A stretch of 64,000 bases of DNA. It comes from Lithobates sylvaticus (lineage: Eukaryota > Chordata > Amphibia > Anura > Ranidae). The stretch spans positions 444,900,022-444,964,021 of the forward strand of contig CM053028.1 of NCBI GenBank assembly GCA_028564925.1. The letters run 5' to 3'. The position numbers and the translations under genes were made by a program. The notes below the pieces were generated by a model. The model saw only the letters and a program-made list of their open reading frames with translations, had not been told where the DNA came from and ran no database searches. Numbering within the stretch: position 1 is the stretch's first letter; each line of letters begins with the position of its first letter. Below are positions 1-11,492 of this stretch, in pieces.

Positions 1-1
1 C

Positions 2-443
2 TTAAAGGAGAAGTACAGTCAAATCTCATTTGGCTGTACTTCTCCTGTGGATCACAGGAGTGCAGTTCATTCTGCACTACTGTGTGACCTGTTTTTAGCA
101 GACAGTGGGCTGAAGCCCGTTGTCGGCTGACGTCACAGAGCTAGTCCAGACTGGGGAAAGATCACCACCATATGGTCGAGTTTCACCCAGATGTCTGGGC
201 TGGCACCCCATTCAACCTCTCAGCAAGCCACTGGGAGCCTGAACCACTCCCGTCCCCCCCTCTACAGCCCCGGGGGGGTGCAGAGCAGAGAGATGGTGAC
301 TCACAGCATCCAGCCCTTGTTCATGGAGCACTGAGAACTGAGTAATCAGCGGCCTTTGATCGCTTAGTTCTCAGTCTTAGAGCCGGTAGGGGACAGATGC
401 AGCATCGGACCAAGATAAGTACGATTAATAAAAACCCTTTTAA
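2..443. repeat. TTAA-flanked MITE, family B, copy 1
   Basis: Starts TTAAAGGAGAAGT and ends at a TTAA at 440-443 that it shares with the next element. Its interior (CTGTGGATCACAGGAGTGCAG, ACTGAGAACTGAG) recurs at 30071-30494 and 38915-39516. No coding capacity seen. The TTAA flanks suggest a piggyBac- or Kolobok-type non-autonomous element; the superfamily is not settled by sequence alone. Confidence 0.65.
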
Positions 444-930
444 AGCGGAGTTCCAGACGTTTTCATGTTTATTAAAAGTCAGCAGCTACAAAAAATGTAG
501 CTGCTGACTTTTAATAAACACACACTCCCCTGTCCCACGATCCAGCGATGCAGCCGCTCAAACCCTCGGTTCTCTCCCTTGCCGCTCCTCAGGACGGGCA
601 TTACAAGTGTGGGCACCCGGCTGCGACAGCTTGCGGCTTCACAGCTGAGTGCGCACTGTGCATGCGTGAGTCGCGCTGCACCCCCTCAGTGGTCGGGCAA
701 TCTTCTGGGACCTGTGACGTTTCCCAGAGGATTGCAGGAAGGGAGGGGGAGAGGAGAGCTTCCGCTCAAGTTGCCTAGGCGGCCCGAGCGGAAGTGGAAG
801 TGGGGTACCTGTCAAAACTAGGTACCTGCTCCCCCCCCACCAAATAAAAATGACATGCCAAATGTGGCATAGAAGCGGTTGAGGAGTGCTTAAAGCGGAA
901 ATTCCACTTTTGGTTGGAACTCCACTTTAA
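440..930. repeat. TTAA-flanked MITE, family C, copy 1
   Basis: Starts TTAAAGCGGAGTTCC and ends GGAACTCCACTTTAA. Its right end (about 890-930) is itself a 40-bp hairpin with TTAA on both sides. It contains the recurring self-complementary block around AAAAGTCAGCAGCTAC. Relatives are at 22610, 26817 and 28270. The short open frames at 548-821 are shadows of this GC-rich repeat. Confidence 0.7.
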
Positions 931-1321
931 GCTTGTGTCACAGTTCAATATTTATATGCTTTGAGCATACTAGTTTAAAGTGTTTATAATCCCTAAAAAA
1001 TTAAATATATTATTTGTTCTTTTTTGTCTGTTAAATAATAATAATAATAAACCATGGAAAGCATTTGTCATATACAGTATGTTTGGTAAGTGCGAGAATA
1101 TACTTGTTGATCCTGTCAAAAATTCACTAGGTTTGAATGTTTCTGTGCATTCTACATTGTTCTCTCAAGCAGTGCTATCGGTCTTGGCCAGTTCACCTCT
1201 GAAAACGACTGAACACCTCTGTCCTTTGAAGATAAGGAAAGAGAGAGAGGGTGTTCTGTAGTTCTAGTGCTTGTCCAAGGGTGATAATGCTGCTGCTCGA
1301 TAGATACAGTACAGTGAGTGA
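931..1321. other. no recognised feature
   Basis: AT-rich intronic sequence with a short (AAT)n run near 1036. No exon, RNA gene or repeat family recognised. Confidence 0.4.
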
Positions 1322-1505
1322 GCCTGGATTCACACTATTGCGAACACAGACATTGCATGTGATTCGCACCGCATTGCTGTGCAGATCACATGCGATGTCT
1401 GTACATTGCGAATTCAGCCATACAGTTGTATGGCTGAACTTGCATTGGATTTGCATGAAAAAGGTGCAGGAACCTTTTTTTTCCCACACTGGAGTCACAA
1501 AAAAA
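1322..1505. repeat. interspersed repeat, family J, copy 1
   Basis: About 180 bp, homologous to 26256-26460. It has internal complementary segments (GCATGTGATTCGCA against GATCACATGCGATG) and a perfect hairpin CAGCCATACA / TGTATGGCTG. It resembles a small foldback DNA element. No target duplication identified. Confidence 0.5.
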
Positions 1506-2161
1506 ATCTAGATTCCCGTGAGCAAATAGCGCCTGCTGGTAACAAGTGATATCAGACTCCTATAAATAAACAATTAAGCAAACACAATGTACAAAAATCA
1601 GCATATAAATTCAGTGTTTCATAAGTACGTTGACAGTGATTAATAAGAAACATCTTTTCCAAAAACGTACAATCTCGCCGTGTAAATCCTACAACTGGTG
1701 ATTTGTAGCTGAATGTGCTCCCAAAACAAACAACTCAAGTAAAGTGAAGATCCCTACTCACCGAATGTAGTTGACCCTCAATGTCATACGACAAGAGAGG
1801 TCAAAAAGGGCTTAAGCGGTCTCCGTTACCAAAGGATCCACGAACCAGCTCCAATCGTTGTCTCCTTACTAGACCTGGTGGCACTCAAAAAGAACAGAGA
1901 ACGGGCTTCACATAGCGTAAAAAAGCCTTCATACAGGTACAGATTACAACAGGAATTTATGCAAACCCCTCCTGTGCAGAAATCCGTAACACCAAAAAAA
2001 AACATAAAAAAGCTCAGGTGTATAAACTTGTTGCTAAATATTTGTGTACCTAATTTATCAAAAGGACTCAAAGACCATCTCTATTGTTCCATAGCAACTG
2101 ATCGATATCACACTTTCATAAACACGACTACAGTGTACAGGCATATGCAAAAAATAAGATA
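1506..2161. other. unidentified intronic sequence
   Basis: No similarity recognised to a known element or gene. The two overlapping short frames here (1826-2162) do not resemble a protein. It may belong to an unrecognised repeat that ends where the LINE fragment begins. Confidence 0.3.
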
Positions 2162-3420
2162 GCACCACCATATACAGGATCTCCCCTGTCACCAGTGCTC
2201 TTCAACATTTACATCCGCCCACTCCTCAAAATCATTAGAATATCAGACCTCTGCTTCCACTCATACGCAGACGACACGTAACTCTACTTTCGCATCACTG
2301 GACAAAAAGACCATTATCTGCAACTAGAAAAATGCCTCACTTTGATAGACAACTGGATGACCACTAGCTCCCTCAAACTCAACGAATCGAAAACAGAGCT
2401 TCTTATCCTACACGCAAACCAACATTCCCAAACCAAGACCCCTTGGACACCACCCACTATCTTTGGACAGACCATTTCCCCAAAGACCAAGGCCCCTTTC
2501 ACACCATCGGACCGTTCAGATCCGCCTGTCAGTTTTGACGGCGGATCTGAACGGGCGCTCCATGTTAGTCTATGGAGCGTCGTATGTCAGCGGAGACATG
2601 TCCGATGACATCCGACCCGGTCCGATCCGCCAAAAGCAGACGTATGGCTCTACGTCCAGATCCGTCGCTGGCACTGTCCGTTTTCATCCGATCTCTCCAT
2701 AGAGATCAGCGGAGCTCGCAAGCCCCTCTCCGCTCAGTGAGCAGAGAGGGACTTGTCATCCGCCGGTTCAGCGGAGATCAACGGAGAGATAAAGCCAAGA
2801 GTCTCGGAGTCATTTTTGACAAATAGGATCAGTAGTCAGCAGATCTCACCATCTCCTCCGCTTGCTACGTAGACTCATCCCCTTCATTCCAAAAGAGGAT
2901 AAAGCAGCGGTAGTTGAAACAGTCATTAATTCACAACTCGACTACTACAATATCAACTTGCGCGCTTACAACTCATCCAAAACACGGCGGCAAGACTGAT
3001 AACAGGAAAAAAAACCTTGGGAATCCATCTCCCTTCCCTGAGGAACCTACATTGGCTAACCGTAAAGAATCGGATCACATTCAAGACCCTCTGCCTCACC
3101 CAGAAATGTACCCATGGAGATGCTCCTCAATACCTTCTCGAGAAAATAAAACACTATACACCCAATCGCAGCCTTCGGTCATCTAATCAAAACCTCCTCC
3201 TCATTCGCAAATCCCGTTACAAATCAAAGGGAGAACGGAGATTCGCAGTCCAAGGACCACGGCTATGGAACGCTCTACCGACTTACATCCGCATGGAAGA
3301 AAACCATCAGGCCTTCAGGAAAAAACTCAAGACCTACCTCTTCTTAGAAGCTTGACAACAGAGCATGAATCCAGCGCCTTAAGGCGATTCAGTTCGCATT
3401 GTAGCGCTATACAAATTATT
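2162..3420 (+). mobile_element. CR1/L2-clade LINE, 3' fragment
   Basis: The + strand encodes the C-terminal part of a LINE reverse transcriptase. GSPLSPVLFNIYI is followed by the catalytic YADDTQLY-type motif, here followed by a stop, at about 2260-2285, then LIDNWM and LKLNESKTELL. After an insertion at 2491-2790 the frame resumes with KSLGVIFD, LHWL, RLWNALP and ends YLFLEA at 3355. The tail GCGCTATACAAATTATTCATTCATTC is typical of L2-type 3' ends. It lacks the endonuclease and the N-terminal half of the RT, so it is a 5'-truncated dead copy. Clade assignment is from remembered motifs; CR1 and L2 are hard to separate here. Confidence 0.8.
2491..2790. repeat. MITE inserted in the LINE fragment (family G-like)
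   Basis: GC-rich, begins GGCCCCTTTCACACC, as the family G elements do, and is full of GATCCGC/GCGGATC inverted words. It separates LINE frame segments ending PKTK and resuming AKSLGVIFD, so it landed after the LINE. The expected right terminus (GTGTGAAAGGGGCC) is not present, so the right edge is approximate. Confidence 0.6.
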
Positions 3421-3776
3421 CATTCATTCAAATACAATACAAGAGTACAGCAGTGCACAGCCATTCAACAGGCTGTACGTTGCATCTGGGCTGCTTGGGG
3501 CGCAATAAGTACACCGGCAATTGCACCAAACAGGCTCAGCTGACCAGTGTGCAGATGGATTATGTCACAAGAACCAGTTATAACATTCCACGCAACAGTT
3601 TAAATATTCTTAAATTATTATGCCTGTAGTAGCTGATTTATAAGATTTAGCCTCACTTTTCAGCTTGAGTGTCAGAGGATATTCTGTTAACTTCCTGACC
3701 TAAATAAAGTCAGTTTTGATATTGCTGTCCATTGTTAGGCCGGCCAGTTCAGTGAGAACCTGCCAAGATTCGAACC
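3421..3776. other. no recognised feature
   Basis: Intronic sequence between the LINE tail and a Tc1 fragment. Nothing identified. Confidence 0.35.
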
Positions 3777-3778
3777 AT

Positions 3779-4138
3779 GTACAGTGAGAGAAAGAAATAT
3801 TTGATCCCCTGCTGATTTTGTACGTTTGCCAACTGACAAACAAATGATTAGTCTGAAGTTTTAATGGTAGGTTTTTTTTTAACAGTGAAAGACAGAAAAA
3901 CTGTTAAATGGATTTGCATCTTAATGAGTGAAATAAGTATTTGACACCTTCGTAACACATGACTTAGTACTTGGTGGCAAAACCCTTCCTGGCAATTACA
4001 GAGGTCTTATAGTTGGCCACCAGGTTTGCACACATCTCTGGAGGGATTTTTTGCAGATCCTCTCCAAGTCATTCAGGTTTCGAGGCTGACTTTTGGTAAC
4101 TTTAATCTTCAGCTCCCTCTACATATTTTCTATGTATT
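3779..4138. mobile_element. Tc1/mariner fragment (one end plus transposase remnant)
   Basis: Begins TACAGTGAGAGAAAGAAATATTTGATCCCC, a variant of a fish/frog Tc1 terminal repeat whose word TATTTGATCCCCTGCTGA I recognise. The following antisense text (TTGGTGGCAAAACCC, CTCTCCAAGTCATTCAGG) corresponds to the transposase C-terminal half in reverse. It stops at 4138 where a family G MITE begins. No working frame remains. Confidence 0.65.
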
Positions 4139-4577
4139 AGGCCCCTTTCACACTGAGGCGCTTTGCAGGCGCTAAAGTTCTAAAAATAGCGCCTGCAAAG
4201 CGCCTTTAAACAGCCGCTGCTGTGTCTCCAGTGTGAAAGCCCGAGGGCTTTCACACTGGAGCGGTGCGCTTGCAGGACGCTGAAAAATGTCCTGCAAGCC
4301 GCATTTTTGGAGCGCTGTAGGAGCGGTGTATTTACCGCTTCTAAAGCACCCCCCTCCCATTGAAAACAATGGGGCAGCGGTCCAAACCCGCCCGCAAAGC
4401 GCCGCTGCAGTGGCGCTTTGCGGACGATTTTAACCCTTTTTCGGACGCTCATGGGGGGTTAAAACCGCCCCGCTAGTGGCCGAAAAGCGCCGCTAAAACG
4501 ACGGTAAAGCTGCGCTTTCCCTGCATCTCTTCAAAATGCAAAGTGCATCAAAAACGCATTAGTGTGAATCAAGCCTG
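4139..4577. repeat. MITE, family G, copy 1
   Basis: Ends AGGCCCCTTTCACACTGAGG and AGTGTGAATCAAGCCT form the terminal inverted repeat. The interior is a series of nested GC-rich hairpins (AGCGCCTGCAAAGCGC, GCCCGAGGGCTTTCACACTG). The minus frames 4172-4452 are by-products. Related copies: 36690, 39005, and a split one at 55574/61702. Confidence 0.65.
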
Positions 4578-4799
4578 CTCAAGGTTCTTTTCAGTGCTGC
4601 TCACATGCATGAAGGCATAGACATTTATTGTATATAAAAAAGTAAAAAATACTGCGCTAGAAAAAATGTGACTAATCAAACAAAAGCTGCAACAAAACAT
4701 CAAATATCCTTATAGTTTCTTTATTATAGACATTTATTGATCAGATTTCTGCAGAAAAGGGAGTTCAGATTCTCCACTCCAACAGGGATTATATGACCT

Positions 4800-5179
4800 A
4801 AGGGCAGTTCACACCACATGCAGTCCAGTGCGTTTTTTTTGTCTGAACCAAAACGCATGAAAAGTAGATTATATGGTTTCCAATGGCATAGTTCACACCA
4901 GTGCGGTCAGTTCCAGGGCTTTCCAGTTCCAGAAAAAAAAAGTAGAACATGCTGCATTTTTCCTGCACTGGACTGTACTAGAACGTGGTAAAACGCATAA
5001 AAACCGCACAGGAACGCATCAAAAACGCACCAGACCCCAGTACAGTGGAAAAAAACAAAAAAGCATCTGGAATGCAACCAGAAACGCATCAAAAACACAC
5101 CAGAACGTGCTAAAAACGCATGCAGAAACGCATGCGGAAGGGATCTGGAGTGCGTTTTTGTGGTGTGAACCAGCCCTTA
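4800..5179. repeat. MITE, family H, copy 3
   Basis: Termini TAAGGGCAGTTCACACC and GGTGTGAACCAGCCCTTA are inverted repeats. The middle is rich in repeats of AAAACGCA and CAGAACG. The frame 4873-5340 runs through this repeat and is not considered coding. Confidence 0.65.
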
Positions 5180-5784
5180 GTGTTTACATATGTTGGCAGG
5201 ACATAAGGGAGCCTGGAGCAGCAATTTCCCCACAAAATCTAGGTATGTCTACCCTTCTATTTCTCCTTATTAAGTCAACACTGCTATCAACAAAAGCTTT
5301 CTATTCATATTTGAGTTTAGGTACTTTATATTACACATAACTCTGCAGGGAAAAATGAGTATGTACAATTTCAGAGGTGTGTGTATGTAAAAACTTACTG
5401 ATATTATCGAATAAAACCGGATAATAGATCAAAAACGCATGAAATATGTGACCAACATTAGTACCCAAAATAGTTTTAACAAGTCTGGACTTGTCCGGCT
5501 TGATCACCCTACCTGCTCAGTGTGTGTGCTTTTCTCAACTTGGATAAAAGAATAGTTAACTAGTTGAGCCCCTAACTCATTGTAGCTAAGCGGCAGCGCA
5601 TATTCATTTTGTCAATAATTCTGCTGATACTTACAATACAGAAGAGACACATTATTGTTTTTTGGGGACATACAATGCTATTTTCTGGTGGTATTATTCC
5701 CCAAGAGTTTTTTAATTTGCTTAAAGGTAAGAAATGTTTTTTTTTTTTCAGTTTGACCAGCTATAATTTTACTTTTAATTCTAA
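5180..5784. other. no recognised feature
   Basis: AT-rich intronic sequence; nothing identified. Confidence 0.35.
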
Positions 5785-5935
5785 TCTTGTTCCTTTTATC
5801 AAAAGATCAAAATGATGTCTCCAGTCCATGCCATTATTTATATATAAATTTCATTAATTCTTTCTGGGTATTTTAAAAAAAGGATGCATACTTTGACACT
5901 GCTGCAAGAACCAAAAACAGTCTGGGATTTGAAAG
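5785..5935 (+). repeat. direct repeat, left copy
   Basis: Shares TGTCTCCAGTCCATGCCATT and flanking text (GTTCCTTTTATCAAAAGATC, TATATATAAATTTCAT, GCTGCAAGAACC) with 7086-7262. The two copies flank a GC-rich 1.1-kb block, so they may be the ends of one larger repeat or a local duplication. Confidence 0.55.
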
Positions 5936-7085
5936 CCCTGCTTTTCTCCCCCTTCTTTCTCTAGGGCTTCCAGGACAGATCAGAGTGATTCTGATTGGCT
6001 ACGTGACTGCTTTAATCGATCGGAAGAGCTGTGATCTGTCTTGACATCACAAAGTAAAGGAGAGGGAGAAGGGGCAGCCCGTCCATTATGGGAGCACGGG
6101 CACTGCCTCCCCTTTCCATCGCCGCAGCCACCCCCTATTCATGCATCCGGCCCCTTTCAGGAAGCTGAGCGCATGAATTACAGCAGCAGTTTTTTTTTTT
6201 TGAAGCACCTGATTAGAGCCAGAGGCTCTAATAGGCTTCAAAATAGGGTGGGCTCCGGACGCAGGGCATTGCGCTCGGAGCCCACCCAGGTGTGTTAGAA
6301 TAGCAAATGAATGAACACTGAATCGCCTCTCCACCAATTAGGAAGCGTGGGTGTGAGACGCGTTTCCCGATTGACCGAAAGGAGAATCGTTCTGTTTAGC
6401 CGCTGAGGAGGAGACGGAAACCGCTGAGCAGGTGAAGGAGATGCCCGCGGAAGAAAGCTGGGGAAGCTGCCCGTGGTTGAGGTAAGTGCACCGACCAACC
6501 AAACCTGACCCGGGGGGCTGCCATGCCTGCATTTCCTGCAGAAAAAGGTGCATGCACCTTTTACAAAACGTGGCACACAGGGGAAGCGCATAGTCATTTT
6601 GACCATGCACTCGCCCTGCAATTCCCGAATGAATGGACTGCCATGCCCACGCAAAGGTGGGCTGCAAAAACACGAAGGTGTGTACCTAGGCTACCACCCT
6701 CCCCACCTCCCTGGTCCCTGCTGCACTCCTAACTGCATTAGCTGCCAAGCCTTAGGCCAACCATACACGGTTCAATCTGGCCGAGATTCAAGCTGTTAAC
6801 GGGCAGGCTGCATGTACCAAGTTGATTGATCAACTTGGGTACAACCAGCCTGCTGGATTCTTTTACGATTATCACTATTATCGCAATAATCACAGTTTTC
6901 TCCCGGCAAGGATGGCTTCCCCTAACCGCCCCCCGTGGGTGCAGACAATAGCCTGGCATAAAGGGATTCCCCTGTCGGCACTATCTGTGTTGATGGGGGA
7001 ATCGCACAAATTTCTTTCCTGCAACCCGTGGTTGACCAGCTTTATTTTAACACAGCTAGTATGATTTAAAGTGTAAGTTCTACTC
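5936..7085. other. GC-rich repeat block
   Basis: GC-rich sequence between the two direct repeats, including GATTAGAGCC...GGCTCTAATAGG hairpins near 6208-6235 and a splice-donor-like GAGGTAAGTG at about 6480. I have seen similar text repeated in frog genomes, so I read it as a repeat and not an exon. None of its frames (6041-6799) resembles a protein. Confidence 0.4.
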
Positions 7086-7262
7086 TGCAATATGTTCCTT
7101 TTATAAAAAGGTCGAAATTATGTCTCCAGTCCATGCCATTATTTAAATATAATATAAATAAATGTATATATAGATTTATATATAAATTTCATAAAATCAT
7201 GTAGGGTATTTAAAAAATAATTACAAACATTTGTTTTTGACACCTATGCTACAAGAACCCAC
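7086..7262 (+). repeat. direct repeat, right copy
   Basis: Second copy of the 5785-5935 sequence, with a short AT-rich insertion (TATAATATAAATAAATG). See the left copy. Confidence 0.55.
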
Positions 7263-7267
7263 AAATG

Positions 7268-7503
7268 AAATGAATGAAAACCTTGAGTGCCGATTCCCAC
7301 GGGCAGCTTTAAAGTCGTCCGACACTCTATAGAAGTCAATGCAAGCCGCTCTGAAGTCGTCCCAAAGTAGTACAGGAACCTTTTTCTAAGTCTGAGCGAC
7401 TTGAGTCGCTCCTATTAGAACAGTCCCATTGTACAGAATGGAGTGCGACTTGTCAGGCCGCTAAGTCGCCTGACAGGTCGCCCCTGTGTGAACCGGGTCT
7501 GAA
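7268..7503. repeat. MITE, family S, copy 3
   Basis: Contains GAAGTCAATGCAAG, CAGGAACC, GAGTCGCTCCTATTAGAAC and the end CTAAGTCGCCTGACAGG...GTGTGAACCGG, all shared with 62087-62350. The left end (TGAGTGCCGATTCCCACGGG) is degraded. Confidence 0.6.
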
Positions 7504-7960
7504 AATCATTTTGCCTTTAGTTACTTCCATTTTAACTTCTGATCTTGTGACTGTATGGCTATTTTCTCAGTTTTGCCCTAACTGTGAGCACTTATTTTGC
7601 GAGATAATTTGTGAGATAATTCAACCACACATCTGTTGCAGAAGATAGAAGTACTAAGGGCCACGTTTTAAATAAGCGCAGATATATTCTTTTTCACAGC
7701 AGGTAATTTATTTCTCAAAATGTGTATAAAAAAAGTCTCTGTCCATAATTTGCAGTAAAAAATAGAAGAAGCAACAGATTAGTATTAAAGAATAAGACAA
7801 TATTGTGATTATCTTCTCCTGAAGATTACAATAATTAATTTTTTTACATTTTAACCAACTTTGACCACTAACTGTCAGAGCCGAAAGAGCTGCTAATAAC
7901 AGGCCTAAAACCTCAGATGTTGAATTGAGCCAGCCGCACCAGCTACACCTATGGAGACTC
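7504..7960. other. no recognised feature
   Basis: AT-rich intronic sequence. The frame 7708-8193 (-) starts in the adjacent MITE and shows no protein similarity. Confidence 0.35.
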
Positions 7961-8373
7961 TTATGCCCTGTACACACGGTCGGAAAACCCAACGGAAAAG
8001 GTCCGATCTGATTATATTGTCGGAAAATCTGATCGCGTGTGGGCTCTGTTGGACTTTTTCCGTAAGAAATTCCGATGGAAAAAATTTGAGAGCAGGATCT
8101 CAAATTTTCCGACAACAAAATCCAAATCGGACTTTGTCCGATTGTTTGTAGAGAATTCCGATCGGACAAAGTGCCACGCATGCCCGACACCAAAGCTATT
8201 GGCTACTAGCCTGAACGTAGTCCCGCCGTAACGAAGGAACGTTCCGAACGATCGGATTTTCCGACAGCTTTGTCCGACCGTGTGTATGCAACACCAGTTT
8301 CGGACAAAATCCGTCAGAAAAAATCTGACGGATTTTGTGGTCGGAATGTCCGACCGTGTGTACGGGGGTTTAG
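7961..8373. repeat. MITE, family R, copy 1
   Basis: Termini TGCCCTGTACACACGGTCGG and CCGACCGTGTGTACGGGGG are inverted repeats. The interior carries the family's core (CCAAAGCTATTGGCTACTAG, CATGCG) and many TCCGA/TCGGA words. Related copies at 29028, 33411, 53387 and 62469. Confidence 0.75.
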
Positions 8374-9483
8374 ACAAATAAAGTGCATTCTACTCTGGCT
8401 GGTTATCAAAGTAGAACATGTTATGCATTGCAAACAAAACTTTGCATTTCCTATAGTATTTTATATGTGTTTTATGTTTAGGTTTATCTTGTTTATGTGG
8501 CCTTGTGATTACAGGATAGGAGGTATACATCTTGAGGGCGTATGGCCATTAGCATATAGCAGTTTCCTAAAGCCCAAGTACCCCAACCAACCAATCCTGT
8601 TTTGTGGATCTCATTGTGTAAGCCCCTTCAAACTTGTGAATTTGGTCATTTTTGTTTAGCTGTGGGAGACCCAGCAGGGGTTCCCTGCAATTAACAGCAG
8701 GCAGAAAGCAATGGAGAGCTGACAGTTCTTGCAGCTCTTCACAGCTGATCGCATGTATTCACTCATGCAGCTATTACCTGCGAATGACCATCTGCATCCA
8801 GGGCTGATCATCCACAGATTATTGCTGCATGAGCGGCCATGGGAAGGAGCTGTCAGCCTTCCATTGCTTTCAATGGGGCTTCCCACCCGCAGCTAATTGT
8901 AAACAGCCCTATTCACAAGAGTGGGTGAGTAATCAACTATGGTAATCATTAATCCAGAAATACATGTTAAACTGCCTAAAATTTGAGAGATCCTGAAAGC
9001 ATGGCCTGCATATTTGAGGACTGTAGCTGTGGAACACTGACAGAATGGCCTTATGAGAGGCAATACTGTGATATTAGGTTTTGCCTGTAGGTGGCCCTGT
9101 GAGATCTAATATGACAACCACAGTGCAATGAGAGTTTGTTAGGGGTTATCCCTTATTGTTACTAATGGGAGAAATAGAAGTGATGGATAGATTTAGAATT
9201 TGCGTTTAAAATTAATTTCTTAGCCTTTTTAAATGTTTAAAACTAATAAGACTATCTAAAGTTGCAGGTGGCTCATGTTATCTAGAAACCCTCCTCTGAT
9301 CTTGGGTGCGCATTTTTCTGAAGAGCTTTCCTTCAGCATATTTAGGGCTAAGTGCTGCTCCCTATACTAAGCCCCACTCACGTGATATCATTATCCCAAG
9401 AGCCCTTTCATGTCTAGTAAAAATGCTGTAATTAAAGTAAAACTAAGGGCAAAACTTTTTTATTATTCATTTTGGATAGGGTT
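8374..9483. other. mostly unidentified; one weak palindromic element
   Basis: About 8645-8905 shows inverted segments (GGGAGACCCAGCAGGGGTTCC against ATGGGGCTTCCCACCCG; GCTGTGAAGAGC-like pairs) and may be another small foldback repeat. The rest is unremarkable intronic sequence. Confidence 0.3.
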
Positions 9484-9797
9484 AGGCCCCTTTCACATGG
9501 GCGCCTCCGCGATGCGAAATCCACTTGTTCAGTGGGGGATCTCTCTGCTGATCTTGGCTGAACAAGTGGATAACAGGACCATGTCCGACTCTTCTCTATG
9601 GGGCAATCAGATGGAAACGGACTGCCTGTCCGTTTCCATCCGATGCCATCTGATCCGCCGGAAGAATAGAAAATAGGACCTGGCGAACAAGATCAGATCG
9701 GATTGTGGCGTAATAGTGGACAATGCAGGGTCTGATCAGGTCCGCCTGAAAAACTGACAGACAGATCTGATCGGACAGCCCGTGCGAAAGGGGCCTA
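9484..9797. repeat. MITE, G-like, copy 5
   Basis: Ends TTAGGCCCCTTTCACATGGG and GCGAAAGGGGCCTAA form a terminal inverted repeat. The interior has ACTTGTTCA/TGAACAAGT and GGAAACGGAC hairpins. It abuts the next MITE through the shared word TAAGGCC. Confidence 0.65.
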
Positions 9798-10466
9798 AGG
9801 CCAGGTTCACACTGGGACGACATACGATCGGACTTTGGGAGCACATGTCGCATGACGTGTGTAAATTAATGATTCCTTATGAGAGCCGTCTTAACTGGTC
9901 CGACACAAGTCGGTCCGACTTTGAGAAAGGTTCTTGCACTACTTTGGTCTGACTTTGGTCCTACTTAAGTCCATTGAATATCAGTGAGGCCTGATTCACA
10001 CTTGTGCAGGTTGCAGTTTGCATACTGGAGGTGCATTTTGCGTTTTTTTAATAGACATCTTTAAATCATTGAAGTCTATGGATCCAAAAAACAGAAAAAA
10101 AGTCAAAAATGCACAGATGTGAGCTACATCCATAGGAAACCATGTTAAATGGACTGTAGTGTGTTTCTGCAAAACTGAAAATGCACTAAAAAATGCATAG
10201 GTGTGAACCAGGCCTGAAGTTGGATCACAGTTGGATCCTTGTCCTAACCATCCGGCTTGTGACATCTGACATGGTGATTACAACAGCAGTAAAAGGAATT
10301 TATGTCACACTGGAATTGGTCAAAAGAAAAATCAGACTATCTCAAAGTCGAACAAAATCTTATCCTGTTCATGCAAGTCGGATGGAAGTAGGACCGATGT
10401 AGGACCCAATGTCGCAGGGTAAAGTAGGATTACAGTCGTACAACACAACATGTGAACCCGACCTTA
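9795..10466. repeat. MITE, family S-like, split by another MITE
   Basis: Left end TAAGGCCAGGTTCACACTGG; right end TGTGAACCCGACCTTA. It contains GTCCGACTTTGAGAAAGG and AAAGTCGAACAAAATC in inverted arrangement. It is interrupted at 9988-10214 by a family H element with a readable 3-bp target duplication. Confidence 0.65.
9988..10214. repeat. MITE, family H, copy 1 (TGA target duplication)
   Basis: GGCCTGATTCACACTTGTGC and GTGTGAACCAGGCC are the inverted ends. TGA flanks it on both sides (9985-9987 and 10215-10217). A 3-bp duplication fits PIF/Harbinger-type insertion. It sits inside the family S element. Confidence 0.7.
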
Positions 10467-11492
10467 GGGAGGGATATGACCCATGTAATTTTTTTTTTCC
10501 CATCTGCGTCCCATTGATTTTAAAGGAAAATTTATACTGGGTTTCATACATAACATTTTTTTTTTTAAATCATTAAAAAATGCCAGATAAATATCACATA
10601 TTGCATTTTATTAATTTTCTTTCAAATTTTATATCAACGCGTGGCCTCTTCTTGCATTTTACAGGCTATCATTTACTGTAAAGCTTGTTTACATACTTAA
10701 GTGGATGACCCATCAGCAATGACTGCTGTGCTGTTTCTTTAGCTAACCCATAGTGCTCTGAGAATCCACTGTCACGTATTAAATATTTTTTGTATATCTA
10801 AGATTGTGTAGAGATGAAAAACAGATGTAAACCTGTTTAAAAAAACGTAAGAAAAGAATATTGGATTTATTCTAAATGGCACCCCAAACACAGTGCGATC
10901 TTTGCCATGATTGATGCACAACAGAATCGTGCTGCAATCACGGCAAAATGTGCCTTTAAAAATCAGGTGAAGCTTGTCAACCAAAAAGAAGAAGGAGCTA
11001 TTTTTGGCGAACAAATGTGCATAGGGCAGCCCATTGCAGTGAAAGGGGATGCCTTATGCATGGCATGTGGAATCGTGTCAAAATCGTGAGCGGGAATGCG
11101 AGTTCCGGCTACACGAAGTGAGAATGGGGCCTAAGACAGGCTGGTCCTTGCTTTGTGTGAAAAGGCAGTGAAGAGGAAATGTGGTCATTTGGGTCTGTCC
11201 GCAGTTATTAAATCAATCTGCATTTATTAAGAAATCACAAATAATGGAGAAATCTTTTAGAAACAGACAATACAGAGGTAAAAGGTATATATAAAAAAAA
11301 TGTTTGTGAGTAGGTTGGTGTTTTTACTGTAATTCACTTATAATGTGTAATGGGGTAATACCACAAAACAACTGTAATTTTTGCGTTGATCCTATTTTAT
11401 ATATAATCTAATGAAACAGATTGAGATTGCTTCTTTTTTCTTTTATATTGAGAGTATAAATTGATGTAGTAACTATGGTTCTTCCTCTGCAG
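10467..11492. other. intron sequence upstream of FBXO36 exon
   Basis: About 10850-11134 has a family H-like right end (GAGAATGGGGCCTAAG) with a degraded left end. The remainder, including the 350 bases before the exon, has no recognised repeat. A polypyrimidine-rich stretch (TTCTTTTTTCTTTTA) lies at about 11429 and CTTCCTCTGCAG precedes the exon. Confidence 0.4.

Noticed and set aside
4873-5340. 155-codon frame on +
   Set aside because: Spans a family H MITE and adjacent AT-rich DNA; composition is repeat-derived.
6041-6799. Several GC-rich overlapping frames and a GTAAGT donor-like site
   Set aside because: No matching acceptor or homologue; text resembles a dispersed frog repeat.
7708-8193. 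161-codon frame on -
   Set aside because: Overlaps the family R MITE, and the same R-type translations (SDRVY, TKSDRV) recur at every R copy, showing they are repeat shadows.
1-11492. Earlier FBXO36 exons
   Set aside because: No segment resembling the RWWKIS region of the preceding exon was found on +.
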